Below are positions 12,471 through 22,779 of a stretch of DNA of 64,000 bases, piece after piece. The notes under the pieces were generated by a model. That model worked only from the letters and a program-made list of their open reading frames with translations, did no database searches and was not told the DNA's origin. The DNA is from Gnetum montanum (lineage: Eukaryota; Streptophyta; Gnetopsida; Gnetales; Gnetaceae): contig MNCI01018063.1 of NCBI GenBank assembly GCA_015680685.1, forward strand, positions 144,313-208,312. The letters are read 5' to 3'. Position numbers and translations under genes: made by a program. The first letter of the stretch is position 1; each line of letters begins with the position of its first letter.

Positions 12471-12542
12471 GTTTTAGCACTTGGTCTGTGAAACATTTAA
12501 CAGGTACCATGATAAAAGTTTTGACAACATGATAAATAGGTA

Positions 12543-12561
12543 GGTCCTCCTTCTAGCGCCA
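12543..12561 (-). promoter_or_regulatory. Candidate primer binding site of element F
   Basis: On the minus strand the 5' LTR ends GGTCAATACA and, after a few bases, TGGCGCTAGAAGGAGGACC follows. A TGGCG start is expected for pairing with a tRNA 3' end (CGCCA). I cannot name the tRNA with confidence. It supports minus orientation of the element. Confidence 0.55.
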
Positions 12562-12567
12562 ATTTAC

Positions 12568-14289
12568 TGTATTGACCTAAATTGTTAGTGTAAGGCTGGA
12601 AGGGAAAAATAAACACCGAAAGATCATTGGGTAGACATAGCTAACCCTATCTTCGCCTAAGGGTAAGCTACAAAAGGAAACGAAGGTAGAGTGCCTTGGA
12701 TGGCCTACACACAAATCAACCAAGGACTTCCCCGAGCATAGAATATGGGTTGCGTTGGGGTTATCATAACTAATGATGTATGAAATGTAAACAGTAATGT
12801 ACGGAATGCAAATAGAGCGTATACAGAAACACTATTGCAAACAAAACGTGAGCTGAATATAAAATAGAGTAAACAATATAATGGCTAGAAAAATGAATTG
12901 TATTGTATTGCTTAGAAAAGATGTGCACCAGTCAAAGCATAGTTGCACATGTGGATGGAAAGTCAACCACCAAGCCCTGGGGTAATGTGTTTCAGAAGTG
13001 CTTGGATGCTAGGAGTCAAGTGTGCCCGAGCATCCAAGGATTATTGGTATGAGTTTCCTAAGCCATCAACCTTCAAAATTGCCAACCCTATTTATGTGAA
13101 TTGACAAGGTATTTACAGGGTTTGGTTGGGCTCGGGTGCAGAACTCATGGATGGAATCAATGGTTGAGAATTGAGAGGAAAACGGATGAAGTGACATGTG
13201 TCTGATGGACAGCTGTGTGTGAGTTGGACATGTGTGGGCAAGCTACATTTTTGAACAGGCGTATTGTATCTTAGAATGTGTGTTGGCTTACTCAAGCTAG
13301 TTTACACTCATGGAAGCACATACAATTCAGAGCGTAAGAGCTTGACAAGCTCACAAGTGATGAAAATTTACAATGGAAATGATAATACACAACAAGAGAA
13401 TTTGACTCTAGCTTGCTTGAATCTTCTCGATCTCTAAATTGACTACTGTAGGATGTCGATCTAAGTGGATTTGTGGCTATTTGAGGTGTCTTTGCTTGAT
13501 CAGGACTTCCAGCATGAGTTGATTTTGTCTTGGTGTGTCCTCAGCGTGCTCATGCTGCACTCATGCTACACTCACGCTGCACTCATGCTCCTAGCATGGC
13601 CTCAGTGTGACCTCAGTGTGAGTGAGTTGAAATGACATGTTTTGCATGAAATTTTTGATCTTTGAAGCATGTTTCTTGAGGACAATAACTTCTTGACTAT
13701 GGTTGACCCTGAGAGTGATCTGCAAGTCAAAAATTGAGCTTGGGAATGATTTTTTTGAGCCACTTTTGGCAACTCACGCTGGACTCATGCTACCAGCGTG
13801 ACCACAGCATGAGCTGCAAAAACTTACAATTTTGGACCTGAAATCTAGAATTCTGGATGCTAGGACTTGAAGTTGTCAACGATGAACCCTGAGGATGACT
13901 TGCACCTTGGAATCAAATCATTTTGACTTAGTTTTAAGACTTCTTAGAGTTGCTCATGCTGCCAGCGTGACCTCAACATGACCATCAGTGTGAGTGAGAC
14001 AATGTGCACAATTTGTCCTGAAATTTGAATTCTGGATGCTAAAACTTGGAGTGGACATCAGTGGCTCTCGACGATGGCTTTCTCCCTTAGATTTGGACCA
14101 TTTTGACTTGATTTTAAAGCTGTTGAAGTTGCTCACATTGAGGGCAAGCTACTTTGACAATGTGGGCAAGCTGGCTTGAGAAAGATGGACATGAGTTCCA
14201 TGCCTCGATCAGATTTTGCCTCCTGAAGGAAAAAAAGGATTTGAATTGTTCTCATTTTAAAGTGTTAGGCTAAAATTAGTGGTGTCTCA
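12568..14289 (-). repeat. 5' LTR of element F
   Basis: About 1,722 bp, a diverged direct repeat of 2,860-4,604. The left end TGTATTGACC lies next to the candidate primer site and the right end CTCA lies next to the GAATG duplication at 14,290. It carries the same clusters of GCGTGAG/GCATGAG words as the 3' LTR (for example 13,540-13,625). No convincing TATA box was identified. Confidence 0.85.
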
Positions 14290-14294
14290 GAATG
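14290..14294. repeat. Target site duplication of element F, right copy (GAATG)
   Basis: Identical to 2,855-2,859. After it, the interior of element A resumes. Confidence 0.88.
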
Positions 14295-14613
14295 GACTGG
14301 TGCTGAAATAGTTATGCAAGGAATGAGATTGATGGTGTGCTTGTGGATGAACAACAAAAGACGCAATCTTGGCATTGGCAGCAGCAGACTTCTTCTTTTC
14401 TCTCTCTCTTCTCTCTTCCCTCTCAACTGTCAAATAAGGCGAGATGTCAAATATGTATAGTGTTCACTCTTGTTGTCATGAACACTAAATTTTTCCATGT
14501 ATTGTAATGATGATCTATTCACATGCCACCCCATTTACCATTAGTATCATTTAAGTCATTAATCCCATACCTTCCCAATATTTTGTAAGGAACTCGAGGA
14601 TGAGTTTTCATTC

Positions 14614-14626
14614 AGTCATGGGGGTA
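14614..14626 (+). promoter_or_regulatory. Polypurine tract of element A
   Basis: AGTCATGGGGGTA directly precedes the LTR start TGATGG. Element D has AGTCGTGGGGGTA in the same place (36,494-36,506), and the preceding GAGGATGAGTTTTCATTC is shared. This is the expected plus-strand primer position for reverse transcription. Confidence 0.7.
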
Positions 14627-15424
14627 TGATGGAATGTGATATCGCATGGGCCACGATATCACATACACGATATTGCGTCGTACACGATATCACAGCCCTT
14701 TACCTTGTCTATAAATAAGAGGCGGCTTTCCCTTGTAAGATCATCTAGATCTAGACCCTTAGCTAAACTTTGGCAGTTTTACCATTCTAGAGATAGAATA
14801 ATTTCCATGTGCCCACAGTAGGAGTCTCAAAGTGAACAGATCTTTATTCGAGCAAATTGTACTTGAGCACACATTTGTGTACAGAAATAAAGATAAACAT
14901 TTTTATAAACCTTGCAGTGCATGGACTAAGCTAATTAGGATTTAATTAATGTTAAATGCTTAAATTCTTTCTTAGATAATTAATCTCTCTCAACCCTCAA
15001 CTCCTAGTTAAGTGCATTTAGTATGACCGCTTCGAGCATGTGTGCTACGCTTGGTAACCTAGTAACGAATAGCGTTTGGTAATCCTAGTAATGTTGCACC
15101 GGTTAAGGGTGTGTACGACAAGTGGGAATGGATATTGATGCTAGGACGATTAAAGCTTAGTTAGTGAAAGTTAGTTACTTAGTCTCTTCACTCTTTCCTC
15201 TCTTAGCATAGGTGATAAAAAGATAAAAGTTATAAAAATCATATACCTCAGACTTACTTAACCATACAACCGTGACAATACAAGTAAGTCTGGGAAGACA
15301 ACAATTGATTAACCTTAAGTGTTTAATAAGGCGCATAAGCACTTAGTCCTTGGAGTTCAACCGGATCACGCGTGTAATGCTTGTATTCATATGGTTGAGT
15401 GTAGGGGTACCTCGCCACTCATCA
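14627..15424 (+). repeat. 3' LTR of element A
   Basis: 798 bp, the same length as the 3' LTR of element D. It starts TGATGGAATG and ends GCCACTCATCA, so the tips form the TGATGAGT/ACTCATCA-type inverted repeat of this family. The U3 part (14,636-14,694) has four GATAT(C/T)-centred repeats, then TATAAATA at 14,710-14,717. The sequence right of it is the minus-strand interior of element B. Confidence 0.85.
14636..14717 (+). promoter_or_regulatory. U3 promoter of element A LTR: GATATC-dyad cluster and TATA box
   Basis: GTGATATCGC, CACGATATCAC, ACACGATATTGCG and TACACGATATCAC occur within 60 bases, followed by TATAAATAAGAGG. Element D's LTRs carry the same dyad words and the same TATA box. The conserved position suggests transcription control; no binding factor can be named from sequence. 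Confidence 0.55.
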
Positions 15425-16065
15425 CTCTCGAATAGATATCATCATCTTCATCAAAGAGTTGGGAATAAACTTGTTCAAGTTCATCCATGACTTCAACATA
15501 AACACATGTTAGGCTCTTAGCTGGTTCCATGCATAATGTGCTGCTATCTAAGTTAGCTATTAGCCACTGGGTGCCCTCCTATTTTATGGTTCTTACGTAT
15601 AGACAACTTTGAATATTGATTTCTTGTGCACATTGATTGCATAATTTAATGTATGTAATTTTGATGTACCAAATCGTTTGCACGTAATTGCACCCATTAT
15701 CATTGTATGTGATGCATGAAATACACATCTTCTCTATCTTGTCAAATTTATTTTCTTTGGAGATTTCCAGAGAGAGATCCCTTATGCCCATACATGTGTC
15801 AACCATGCTTAACCAAGCTCTTTCCATAATGATGGAGAACTCACTTTTACAATTTTCAACCTTGATCATCAGAAAATCAATAGGATAGGACCACCCACAA
15901 ACTATGGTCACAATGTCCTCTACTAATCCTAGAGGGATAGTAATTGACTAGTCTGCCAATTCTAGATGGATATTGCTCTTCTTGAGGGGTGGTAGGTTCT
16001 AGGCCTTGTACAAAGTAGAGTTAAGAAGAGCCTTACATGGCTCATGTCTAGTGATCTGCAAGTAA
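15425..16065 (-). pseudogene. Protease-like region of element B
   Basis: The clearest frame is 15,579-15,911, with VCGWSYPIDFL, a degraded distal motif (FSIIMERAWLS) and LSLEISKEN. These match the copies in A (939-1,295) and C (46,470-46,850). Upstream, the active-site segment is shortened: KALL is followed directly by a LYKA-type sequence, so the catalytic Asp-Leu-Gly stretch seen in relatives is missing. The part toward 15,425 matches the protease-RT connection of element C (near 46,300-46,400). Stops are present and the gene is dead. Confidence 0.65.
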
Positions 16066-16788
16066 ATGAGTGGACTTCCTTGGTTAGATCTTTTCGTGGA
16101 AATATTACCAGCTTTGATCTAATCAAAAATAACATGAGTTAGCATCACACTGCAAATTTGAGGTGATAATTAGTTTGAAGGGCACTCGAAGGTATTTGAT
16201 GTAAAGGATGAGGGTATTGGAGATGTAGGATGATTAGCTATACTAGGTTGTGAGGGTTGGAGAGGACTGCTGGGTTAGAAGAAGGGTCTTGTTTTGGATC
16301 AATTATCTGAACCACTTAGCTGGAAACCTAGTTTTAAATATACAACCCTCGTAGTATTTCATTGTTACTGCTATGGAGGAATCTCACTCTGCATGGATGG
16401 AGTAGGAGGTAACTAGGTTGAAGGCGGAGGTGTGTGTGTAGATGGATGCCAAGGGTGGTATAGATATGGGTTTTCACCTCGAGTAGATGGTGAATGTGTT
16501 TGGTGGTACTTTGGAGGATAATAGTAATGCTGAAATGAGCTATGACTTGCAAAACTTCTTGGGGAGATGGGTTGCTGAACATAGTACTCGTGTGGATCTA
16601 GTTGCCTATAAGGGTACTGCTACCTTGGCTGTGGCATTTCCCATGATTGTGGTTAGTACCATTATTGGTATTTTTCATAAGGTTGTGGAGGAGCTCCACT
16701 TGGGTAGTAAGCTTGTTGTTGTTGGTGGAACTACCTTGGATTGCCTTGATGATAAGGTAAATTGTCTAGGTGCTTGCCTCTGTGCTAG

Positions 16789-18110
16789 TCAAGGATTCAA
16801 TGCATACACCATAGACTCTTGTAAGTGTGAAACCATAAGGCAACAACCCTTTGGATATTCGTATTGACAAATTTCACAATTAGTTTCATCATCAAAGTTG
16901 GTTTTCATAACTTCCTCTACTGCCATAGCTTTACCCTTACCTTTTTGATAGGCACGTTTAGCTTCTTTTTGCCTTTTGTAACTATGATCATTATTTTGCT
17001 CTTTGGATTCTTCAGCAATCTTCATAGCATCTTGGAATTTTTCATCCAAAGAGTCCCATAATTTATCAACCTTTGCTAAAATATCAAATTTTTTTTGGAT
17101 GGATAAGGTTTTCCTATTCACCACTTCATTGAGTGGTGACTCCTCTTCATCACAAAATCAAACATCTGGTTTCCTAATGGAATGAATCCTATTATACTCT
17201 TCTACACTTTCTCTTTTTCACAACTCATCTTCTTCTTTTGCTACTTGCTCTATCAGCCTTTGGATTTGATGGACTCTAAGTTTAGATAATATTCCTTGGT
17301 TATACACCCCAAGAGTTCTTCTAGTTTTTGCTTCAAGCCCATCTATGATGTGGTGAAGTTGTTCCCTCTAAGAATAACCATGGCCAGGGCATCGGTGTAA
17401 GAGTGAATAGTATCTATCCATTGCGGCATCCAAGGGTTTATGTGTTCCTTGTTTCCAACCTTAGATTTTCCTTCTTAGATTAGACACTCTAGAGTACATC
17501 TAGTATTTGTCATTAAATAGCTCTAACATGGTACTCCATCGGCAAATGGATTCCAGTTCCAAGGATTAGTACCACCTTTTAGCTTCCTTTATGAGCATCC
17601 TAGGGAAGAGCTTGAGTTTCTACCATTCATTATGGAAAGCTTGTAGATGTGTCTGTGGATCAGAGTTGTATCCCCCCTCAAATATTGGAATATTATTCAT
17701 GTCAAAGTGCTTGATCTGGCTATCTCTCACATGCCTAGTTGGAATCTTTACTACCTTTGCAATGTTGAGCATACTTTGAGTCACCAACAAAGGTTCATCA
17801 TCATCACTGCATCGATGACGTTGATGATGGTTTTGGCCAGCCCTTCAATCTTGGTGGCCTTCATGGTCATTGTTGTCTCATTGATTACCTTCACCATGAT
17901 TATCCCAACAACAGCTTGTATGAGAACCAGAAGATGAAGAGGAATGTTTAGAATCAGATGAAGAAGATGAAGAGAAAGGTGGACCGTCACCACCATGATG
18001 GGATTTTCCACCACCTCTTCATTCATTATGACCACCATTCTTAGATCCCTTGCCATTGTGATGCTTGCTTGAGTCCTTACCTTGACTTTCACTCTTTCTT
18101 GAACCTAGTT
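16789..18110 (-). pseudogene. Gag of element B
   Basis: The minus frame reads a Lys/Ser/Gly/His-rich N-terminus with a run of serines, then DMNNIPIFEGGYNSDPQTHL and KLFPRMLIKEAKRWY. These are the Gag core motifs shared with element D (near 31,000-31,140). It continues with a helical segment (DRYYSLLHRCPGHGYS, then HIIDGL), also as in D, and a Lys-rich tail ending in CEICQYEYPKGCC. Several stops are present. The open stretch 16,789-17,124 is the C-terminal piece. The frames at 17,781-18,092 (minus, different phase) and 16,487-16,867 (plus) are shadows. Confidence 0.7.
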
Positions 18111-18721
18111 TATGAATAGTGGATCATAGGTTTAGGGTAACACCCTCATTACCAATAATAGAGGGTGGCGAATTTTCATATTGAGAACCCTTAGGAGGAG
18201 GATCCACGTTATCACATTGCTTTAGCAGGAACAAGGGATTACTAAAGTATTTTCCCTTTGTAAACTCATGGTACTACTCCTAGTGTTGATCTCACCTACA
18301 TTATGTTTCAGTGGGATGGTAGTCCTAAGTGTCATAACCATCAACAACGTATTCTTCGTGAAGATTTGAGATGCCCAACTTCTTAAGAGTTTGAAGCAGC
18401 ATCCTTGGTATAGATTAGTTGGGGGGCAAGACGATGTTTCCCTCCATATCACGCCATTGCAGGTGTTCATCTTGATCTAGGATGAAGGTGAAGTTTGGTA
18501 CATACTCATTTGGATGAGTATATATCACTTTGCACTCCTGTGGAACCAGTAGTTTGACATCTTCATGTCTATGGAAAGAAGAAGACATTTTGCAAAATGA
18601 ATAAAATTATCAATGTGCTTAGTAGTTTATATATCATTTAGAGTGATGTTGACCTTGAGTTCATCTAATGATATAAATAATATTCTCTAATCCTAGATAG
18701 CACACGTTTGAACAAACAAAG

Positions 18722-18740
18722 TCCCTAGCAACAACGCCAT
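18722..18740 (-). promoter_or_regulatory. Primer binding site of element B (tRNA-Asp-like)
   Basis: Adjacent to the LTR end, the minus strand reads TGGCGTTGTTGCTAGGGAC. This is a decayed version of the TGGCGCCGTTGCCGGGGA-type site used by Athila elements, which pairs with the 3' end of plant tRNA-Asp. Element D has a better-preserved copy at 30,570. Confidence 0.65.
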
Positions 18741-19621
18741 TGATGAGCAGCGAGATACCCCTACGCCCAACCATACGAATCATAAGCATTCACATGCAAT
18801 CTGGTTGAATTCCATAGACTTTGTAGTTTTTGATGCATTAGTCTTCTAGGAAGTGAACCTTGCCTTAAGGTCATTCATTGTCTTCCCAATTACACTTGTG
18901 ACGTATACTAGTATGGGTAAGTATAATTGAGGCATCTAATTTTTATCATTTTGTATTTTATGATTTCGGTGTTTAAAGGGAGATAAAAGTAATTGGATTA
19001 ACTAATTTAATTTAACTAATTAACTAGTATCTAAGAAGTCTTAACATAAGCATTTGGTCCCACTTTCCACACACATCCTGAACCCACGTATCCACTGTTG
19101 GGTTACCAAGCGTTACGCTACTAGGCGTACCAAGCAATTATGCTACTATGAGTACCAAGCAAATACGTGTTATGCTTGAAGCGGTCATACTTATGTGTTT
19201 AATGTATCTAACTTATCTTACTCAATCACTTCATTAGTTTAATTACTGGAAAAAATTTAATAAATAATTGAAAACATTAAATGCATAAATGAAATATTTA
19301 ATCTATCTAGAATGATGCAAGGTTTATCAGAAAGCTCAACTTTATTACTGCACACACTATCGTGCTCAAGTACAATAATGTTCAAATAAATATTTGTACA
19401 CTTAATGACTCCTATTGCAGAAACTCAGGAGAAACATTTTAACTCTCAAATGAACAAATTGCAAGAGCTTCACTACTACTAAAATCTTGTTTCCATAAAT
19501 GTGGTTGGTGGGCATGTATTTATAGCCAAAAAGCAAACACTGCATCGATGGGGCCTTGTCGATGCATGATACGATGCGTTGACAGGGCCTCGTCAATGCA
19601 ACCAAGAAATACGACTCATCA
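18741..19621 (-). repeat. 5' LTR of element B
   Basis: 881 bp, plus-strand left end TGATGAGCAGCGAG and right end ACGACTCATCA, the tip pattern of this family. Internal similarity to the LTRs of A, C and D includes the TTGGTAAC/TACCAAGCG-type words and the GGTCATACTTATGTG segment. It borders copia coding sequence on the right. Confidence 0.8.
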
Positions 19622-22145
19622 TACATCAATTTGTTCAAGTTCTATATCATAAATCATTGCTATTGATAGCAATGATCTAATGGATGTTAATTTTACCATA
19701 GGGGAGAATATTTCATCATAATCAATTCTCTTCTTTTAGGAATAATCCTTAGCAACAAGATATGCTTTAAACTATTCACCAAATTTAATTCTGGACATCC
19801 AGTTACATCTACTTATTTTTCTAGTAGATAGAAGTTTAACCAATTCCTATGTCTTATTCTTATGAATAGAGAACATCTCATCATCCATTGCTTGCTTCCA
19901 CTCTTTATGATAAAGAGACATACACACTTCATCATAAGCAAGTGGTTTAGCTTTAGTAATTAAGATTTGATCTTTCAACTAAGAAGATAATTTTCTTATA
20001 TGACTAGGCTATCTTAAGGGTTTTGAAGTTGACATGTTGATACTCTATTTACTCATCTTCACTTAAATCTTCCACTATAATTATTTCTTGTATATCATTT
20101 ATACCATCCTGTTGGTTAGAAGCAACATCTATTGCTAAGGGAGGATGACCCTCTAAATTTTCTTTATTAACATATAAAGATACATGATCAAGTGTTACAT
20201 CATTAGAGAGATTGTGCTTAATATGTCCATAAATCTCTCTAAATACAAGATCATGACTATAGATAATCCTTTTAGTTTCTAGGTTGTACAACTTATGAGC
20301 TTTTACAGCATGATCATAACCAAAGAAAATACACTTTAGAGACTTATAATATAATTTTGATCTATCAGTTTTTAAAATATAAACATAAGCTTCACATCCA
20401 AATGTTCAAAAATAATTCAAATTGATAGGTTTGCCACTACATATTTCTTCTAGAATCTTTCCATCAACTATAAAGGATGGAGAGCTGTTGATGAGATAGT
20501 AGGTAGTCATTGTAGTTTCAACTTAGAAATGTTTTCCAAGATTAGCTTCAATTAGCATGTTCATTTTAACAACATTTTATCAAAACATTCAACTACTCCA
20601 TTTTACTTTGGAGTTCCTAGAGTAGTCTTTTATTTGTATATGTCATGTTTCTTACAAAAATTATTAAAAGCATAAGATAAAAATTCATCACCATTATCTA
20701 TTCTGAGAAACTTGATTTTTTTTAATGAATAATTTTCAACAAGAGCTTTGATCTCTTTAAAATTTTTGGGTACTTTTAGAATTATGTTTTATTAAATAGA
20801 TCTAAGTTTTTCTTAAGAAAATCATCAAAGAATGGAATATAATATGTAACACCTCCAAGTAAATATTTTTTCAAGTTCTTAACTAGTTCACATGCATCAT
20901 TTTGTATTAACTCTAGTATTTGATTAACTTTAGCATTACTTCATGGAAGTTTTAAACATGTTTGTTTACCAAGTAGACAATCATGACAAAAATTTAGAGA
21001 TTCTTCTATAAGGTTAATTTTACCTTTTCTATGTCGTTCCTTTAATTCCTTTTCACTTAGATGCCCCAATCTTCTATGTCAAAGATCAATGCTTGATTGT
21101 AAGTTAGTAACAACTAGTATGTTAAAGTTGTGCTACAACATCCTTACTTCCAGTTGATACAACCTTTCGACCTTTACACCAATGGCTAAAGGTAAAGATC
21201 CTTATAAGATTTTACATTTTCCTTCACCAAATATGATAGTTACACTTGCAAAATCTAACTCACTCATAGACAAGAGACCCATTGTGAGTTTAGGTACATG
21301 ACAAGTATGAGATATAGTTTCAATGGTTCCATCCTTAAAGTGTATTTTAACTTTACTATACCCAACAACATCACCAAAACCATCATCACCTAGCTTGAGC
21401 ACATCAAGATTCACAAAACCATTGAAGGTGTGGGGTGCAGTAATAGAAAGCACCAAAATCAATATACTAAAAAACTCTCTATGTCATGAATTGAAGATAA
21501 TACATACAAATCTTCCTCTTGATGAGAAGAAGAAATTTCATTATTATTATTTGCAAATGCTTTCCCTTTCTTTAGTACTTTAAAATTTTTTTTAAGATGA
21601 TAAATCTTTCCACAATTTCAACCTCTTGATTTTGTGAAATTTTGCTAGTATCTAGGAGGTTTAAATTGTGGGCTTTTACTCAACTATAAACTAAATTTTT
21701 GGCAAGGAAAAAATCATTTTGGAGAGGGGAAAACCTTTTAATTCTCATTTCTTCACTAAGAAGTTGGGCTACAATAGTATCAAAATTAAGAGTTGGCACA
21801 AAATTAATCATTGACATTGCAAAAGTATTATAGGACTAAGGAAGAGACTCTAAAAGCTACATACAATGATTTTTCTCTTTCATTTTATCTTCAACTACTT
21901 CAAGTTTCATCATGATATTATTGAAGATACCTAGATAATCAATAATTGACAAACCTTTAGACATCTTGAGTGTGTGTAGATTCCTTCTATGAAACAATCT
22001 ATTAGTAATAGATTTTGTTTGGTGTAAATCTTTTAATTTGTGCCATAGGTCTTTAGCAGTTATAACTCTATAAATGTTGAGCAACACTGCGCGAGAGAGA
22101 CAAACAAATTCTGCTTCATTCCTTTCTATCAAAGGCCTTCTAGTA
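19622..22145 (-). pseudogene. Copia Gag-Pol polyprotein of element G, decayed
   Basis: Gag: 21,857-22,132 has the UBN2-type pattern LWHKLKDLHQTKS ... LFHRRNLHTLKMSKG. A WNCGKIYHLKK knuckle follows near 21,600. The segment 21,202-21,462 carries HTFNGF, CHVPKLTMGLLSMSEL and GKCKIL. Downstream, HRRLGHLSEKEL and CLLGKQ near 20,970-21,090 form the zinc-binding start of integrase. 20,049-20,291 begins YNLETKRIIYSHDLVFRE, the familiar integrase C-terminal/linker motif. The last part reads the start of RT (YDEIFSP-type, then a TSIRSLLSIA-type segment), partly frameshifted, up to 19,622. Stops and frameshifts are frequent. Confidence 0.7.
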
Positions 22146-22326
22146 TGATTGTATGATAGTGTTAGGCTTTGAATTAGCTATTACATGCTAGAGATCTTTA
22201 TTGACAAGAAGATCCTCCATGTACCTTCTCCAAACTTCAGAAAAATTTTCAATTTTGATTTTTGCCAAGGATGCTATACCCTAAAATCAAAAAATCACCA
22301 CAAAAGAAAGAAACTACTATGAAAGA

Positions 22327-22345
22327 ACCTAGCTCCAATGCCAAC
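22327..22345 (-). promoter_or_regulatory. Candidate primer binding site of element G
   Basis: Next to the LTR end the minus strand reads TTGGCATTGGAGCTAGGT, which resembles the copia site TTGGTATCAGAGC (initiator Met tRNA) with several changes. Confidence 0.5.
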
Positions 22346-22779
22346 TGTGAGGCCTGAGATCGTTTAAGGCTACAATAAAAATAAATTTTAAAAAAATACA
22401 ATAATATATCTTGGGAATAAATTAGAAAAATTCTATCAATAAAGAGGATCCTGAATGTTTATTATTTCAGAGAAAATTACACAAACACAATGGATATGAG
22501 AATGAAAAACATATAGCATAAGGATGAAAGCAAAACATACTATCTTCCCAATTTTCTTTTAATCATATGTATAGTGTCATATGCATATCCATGAGTAATG
22601 TTAACTGAAACCAAACATTAACAATAATAAAATAACTAAAGATTAACAACAATTTGCATAATTAAATTATAGATATATGTAATTAAATATACAACACTAC
22701 CTGCTGTAACAACAAAATTACAAAAAGATACTCTTTCTAACTACTAAGATAACAGAACGGTACCTTCACTTTACTCACA
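22346..22779 (-). repeat. Probable 5' LTR of element G
   Basis: Left end TGTGAG (next to the primer site) and a candidate right end CTCACA at 22,774-22,779 would give a 6-bp perfect inverted tip and a 434-bp LTR, a normal copia size. The partner LTR is not in the window, so the right end is inferred from the tip only. Confidence 0.5.

Larger units (their letters stand above)
2860..14289 (-). mobile_element. Element F: gag-protease-only Ty3/gypsy-type LTR element with 1.7 kb LTRs
   Basis: Two long direct repeats (2,860-4,604 and 12,568-14,289) begin TGTATTGACC and end TTCA or CTCA on the plus strand. They are flanked by a perfect GAATG duplication, which fixes both ends. Orientation is minus: the candidate primer site lies just left of the right-hand LTR, and the coding frames run right to left. 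The interior holds a leader minisatellite, one long gag-protease frame and about 2 kb of largely non-coding DNA with a 38-bp minisatellite. RT, RNase H and integrase are absent, so it was probably mobilised in trans. The two LTRs differ at many sites, mostly transitions, implying an old insertion. The real element is probably about 2.08 kb shorter, because the interior contains an apparent assembly duplication. Confidence 0.88.
1..15424 (+). mobile_element. Element A: Athila-like Ty3/gypsy LTR element, 5' part outside window, split by element F
   Basis: The plus strand starts inside a decayed gag, continues through a protease-like region and a long non-coding stretch to 2,854. It resumes at 14,295 and ends in a 3' LTR at 14,627-15,424. 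The two halves join because element F, lying between them, is bounded by the same 5-bp duplication (GAATG at 2,855-2,859 and 14,290-14,294). The polypurine tract before the LTR and the LTR ends match element D, and the gag-protease matches elements B and C. It lies directly against the minus-strand interior of element B, so it most likely inserted into B. No RT, RNase H or integrase is seen in the visible part. The 5' LTR is beyond the window, so its own target duplication cannot be tested. Confidence 0.8.
15425..19621 (-). mobile_element. Element B: Athila-like Ty3/gypsy element, 5' half
   Basis: Reading right to left: 5' LTR (19,621-18,741), a tRNA-Asp-like primer site, Gag (about 18,110-16,789), a Pro-rich linker, and protease remnants (about 16,060-15,579) running to about 15,425, where element A's 3' LTR begins. 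RT and the 3' part would lie beyond the left edge of the window. Right of the LTR the sequence changes directly to a copia RT, so B is inserted in element G. Gag and protease match elements A and C. Confidence 0.8.
19622..22779 (-). mobile_element. Element G: Ty1/copia element, 5' part, truncated in RT by element B
   Basis: Right to left: LTR (22,779-22,346), iMet-like primer site, Gag, a zinc-knuckle region, a GAG-pre-integrase/integrase region and the first part of RT, which stops at 19,622 where element B starts. The gag-protease-integrase-RT order is diagnostic of copia. The rest of the element would lie beyond the nested elements, outside the window. Confidence 0.75.

Noticed and set aside
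14290-15424. Separate solo LTR at 14,627-15,424
   Set aside because: A polypurine tract and shared interior sequence precede it, and the F target duplication joins that interior to 2,854. It is the 3' LTR of element A.
16487-16867. Plus-strand frame of 126 codons
   Set aside because: Antisense of the Gag linker of element B. The corresponding part of element C (47,300-47,659 plus) is likewise antisense.
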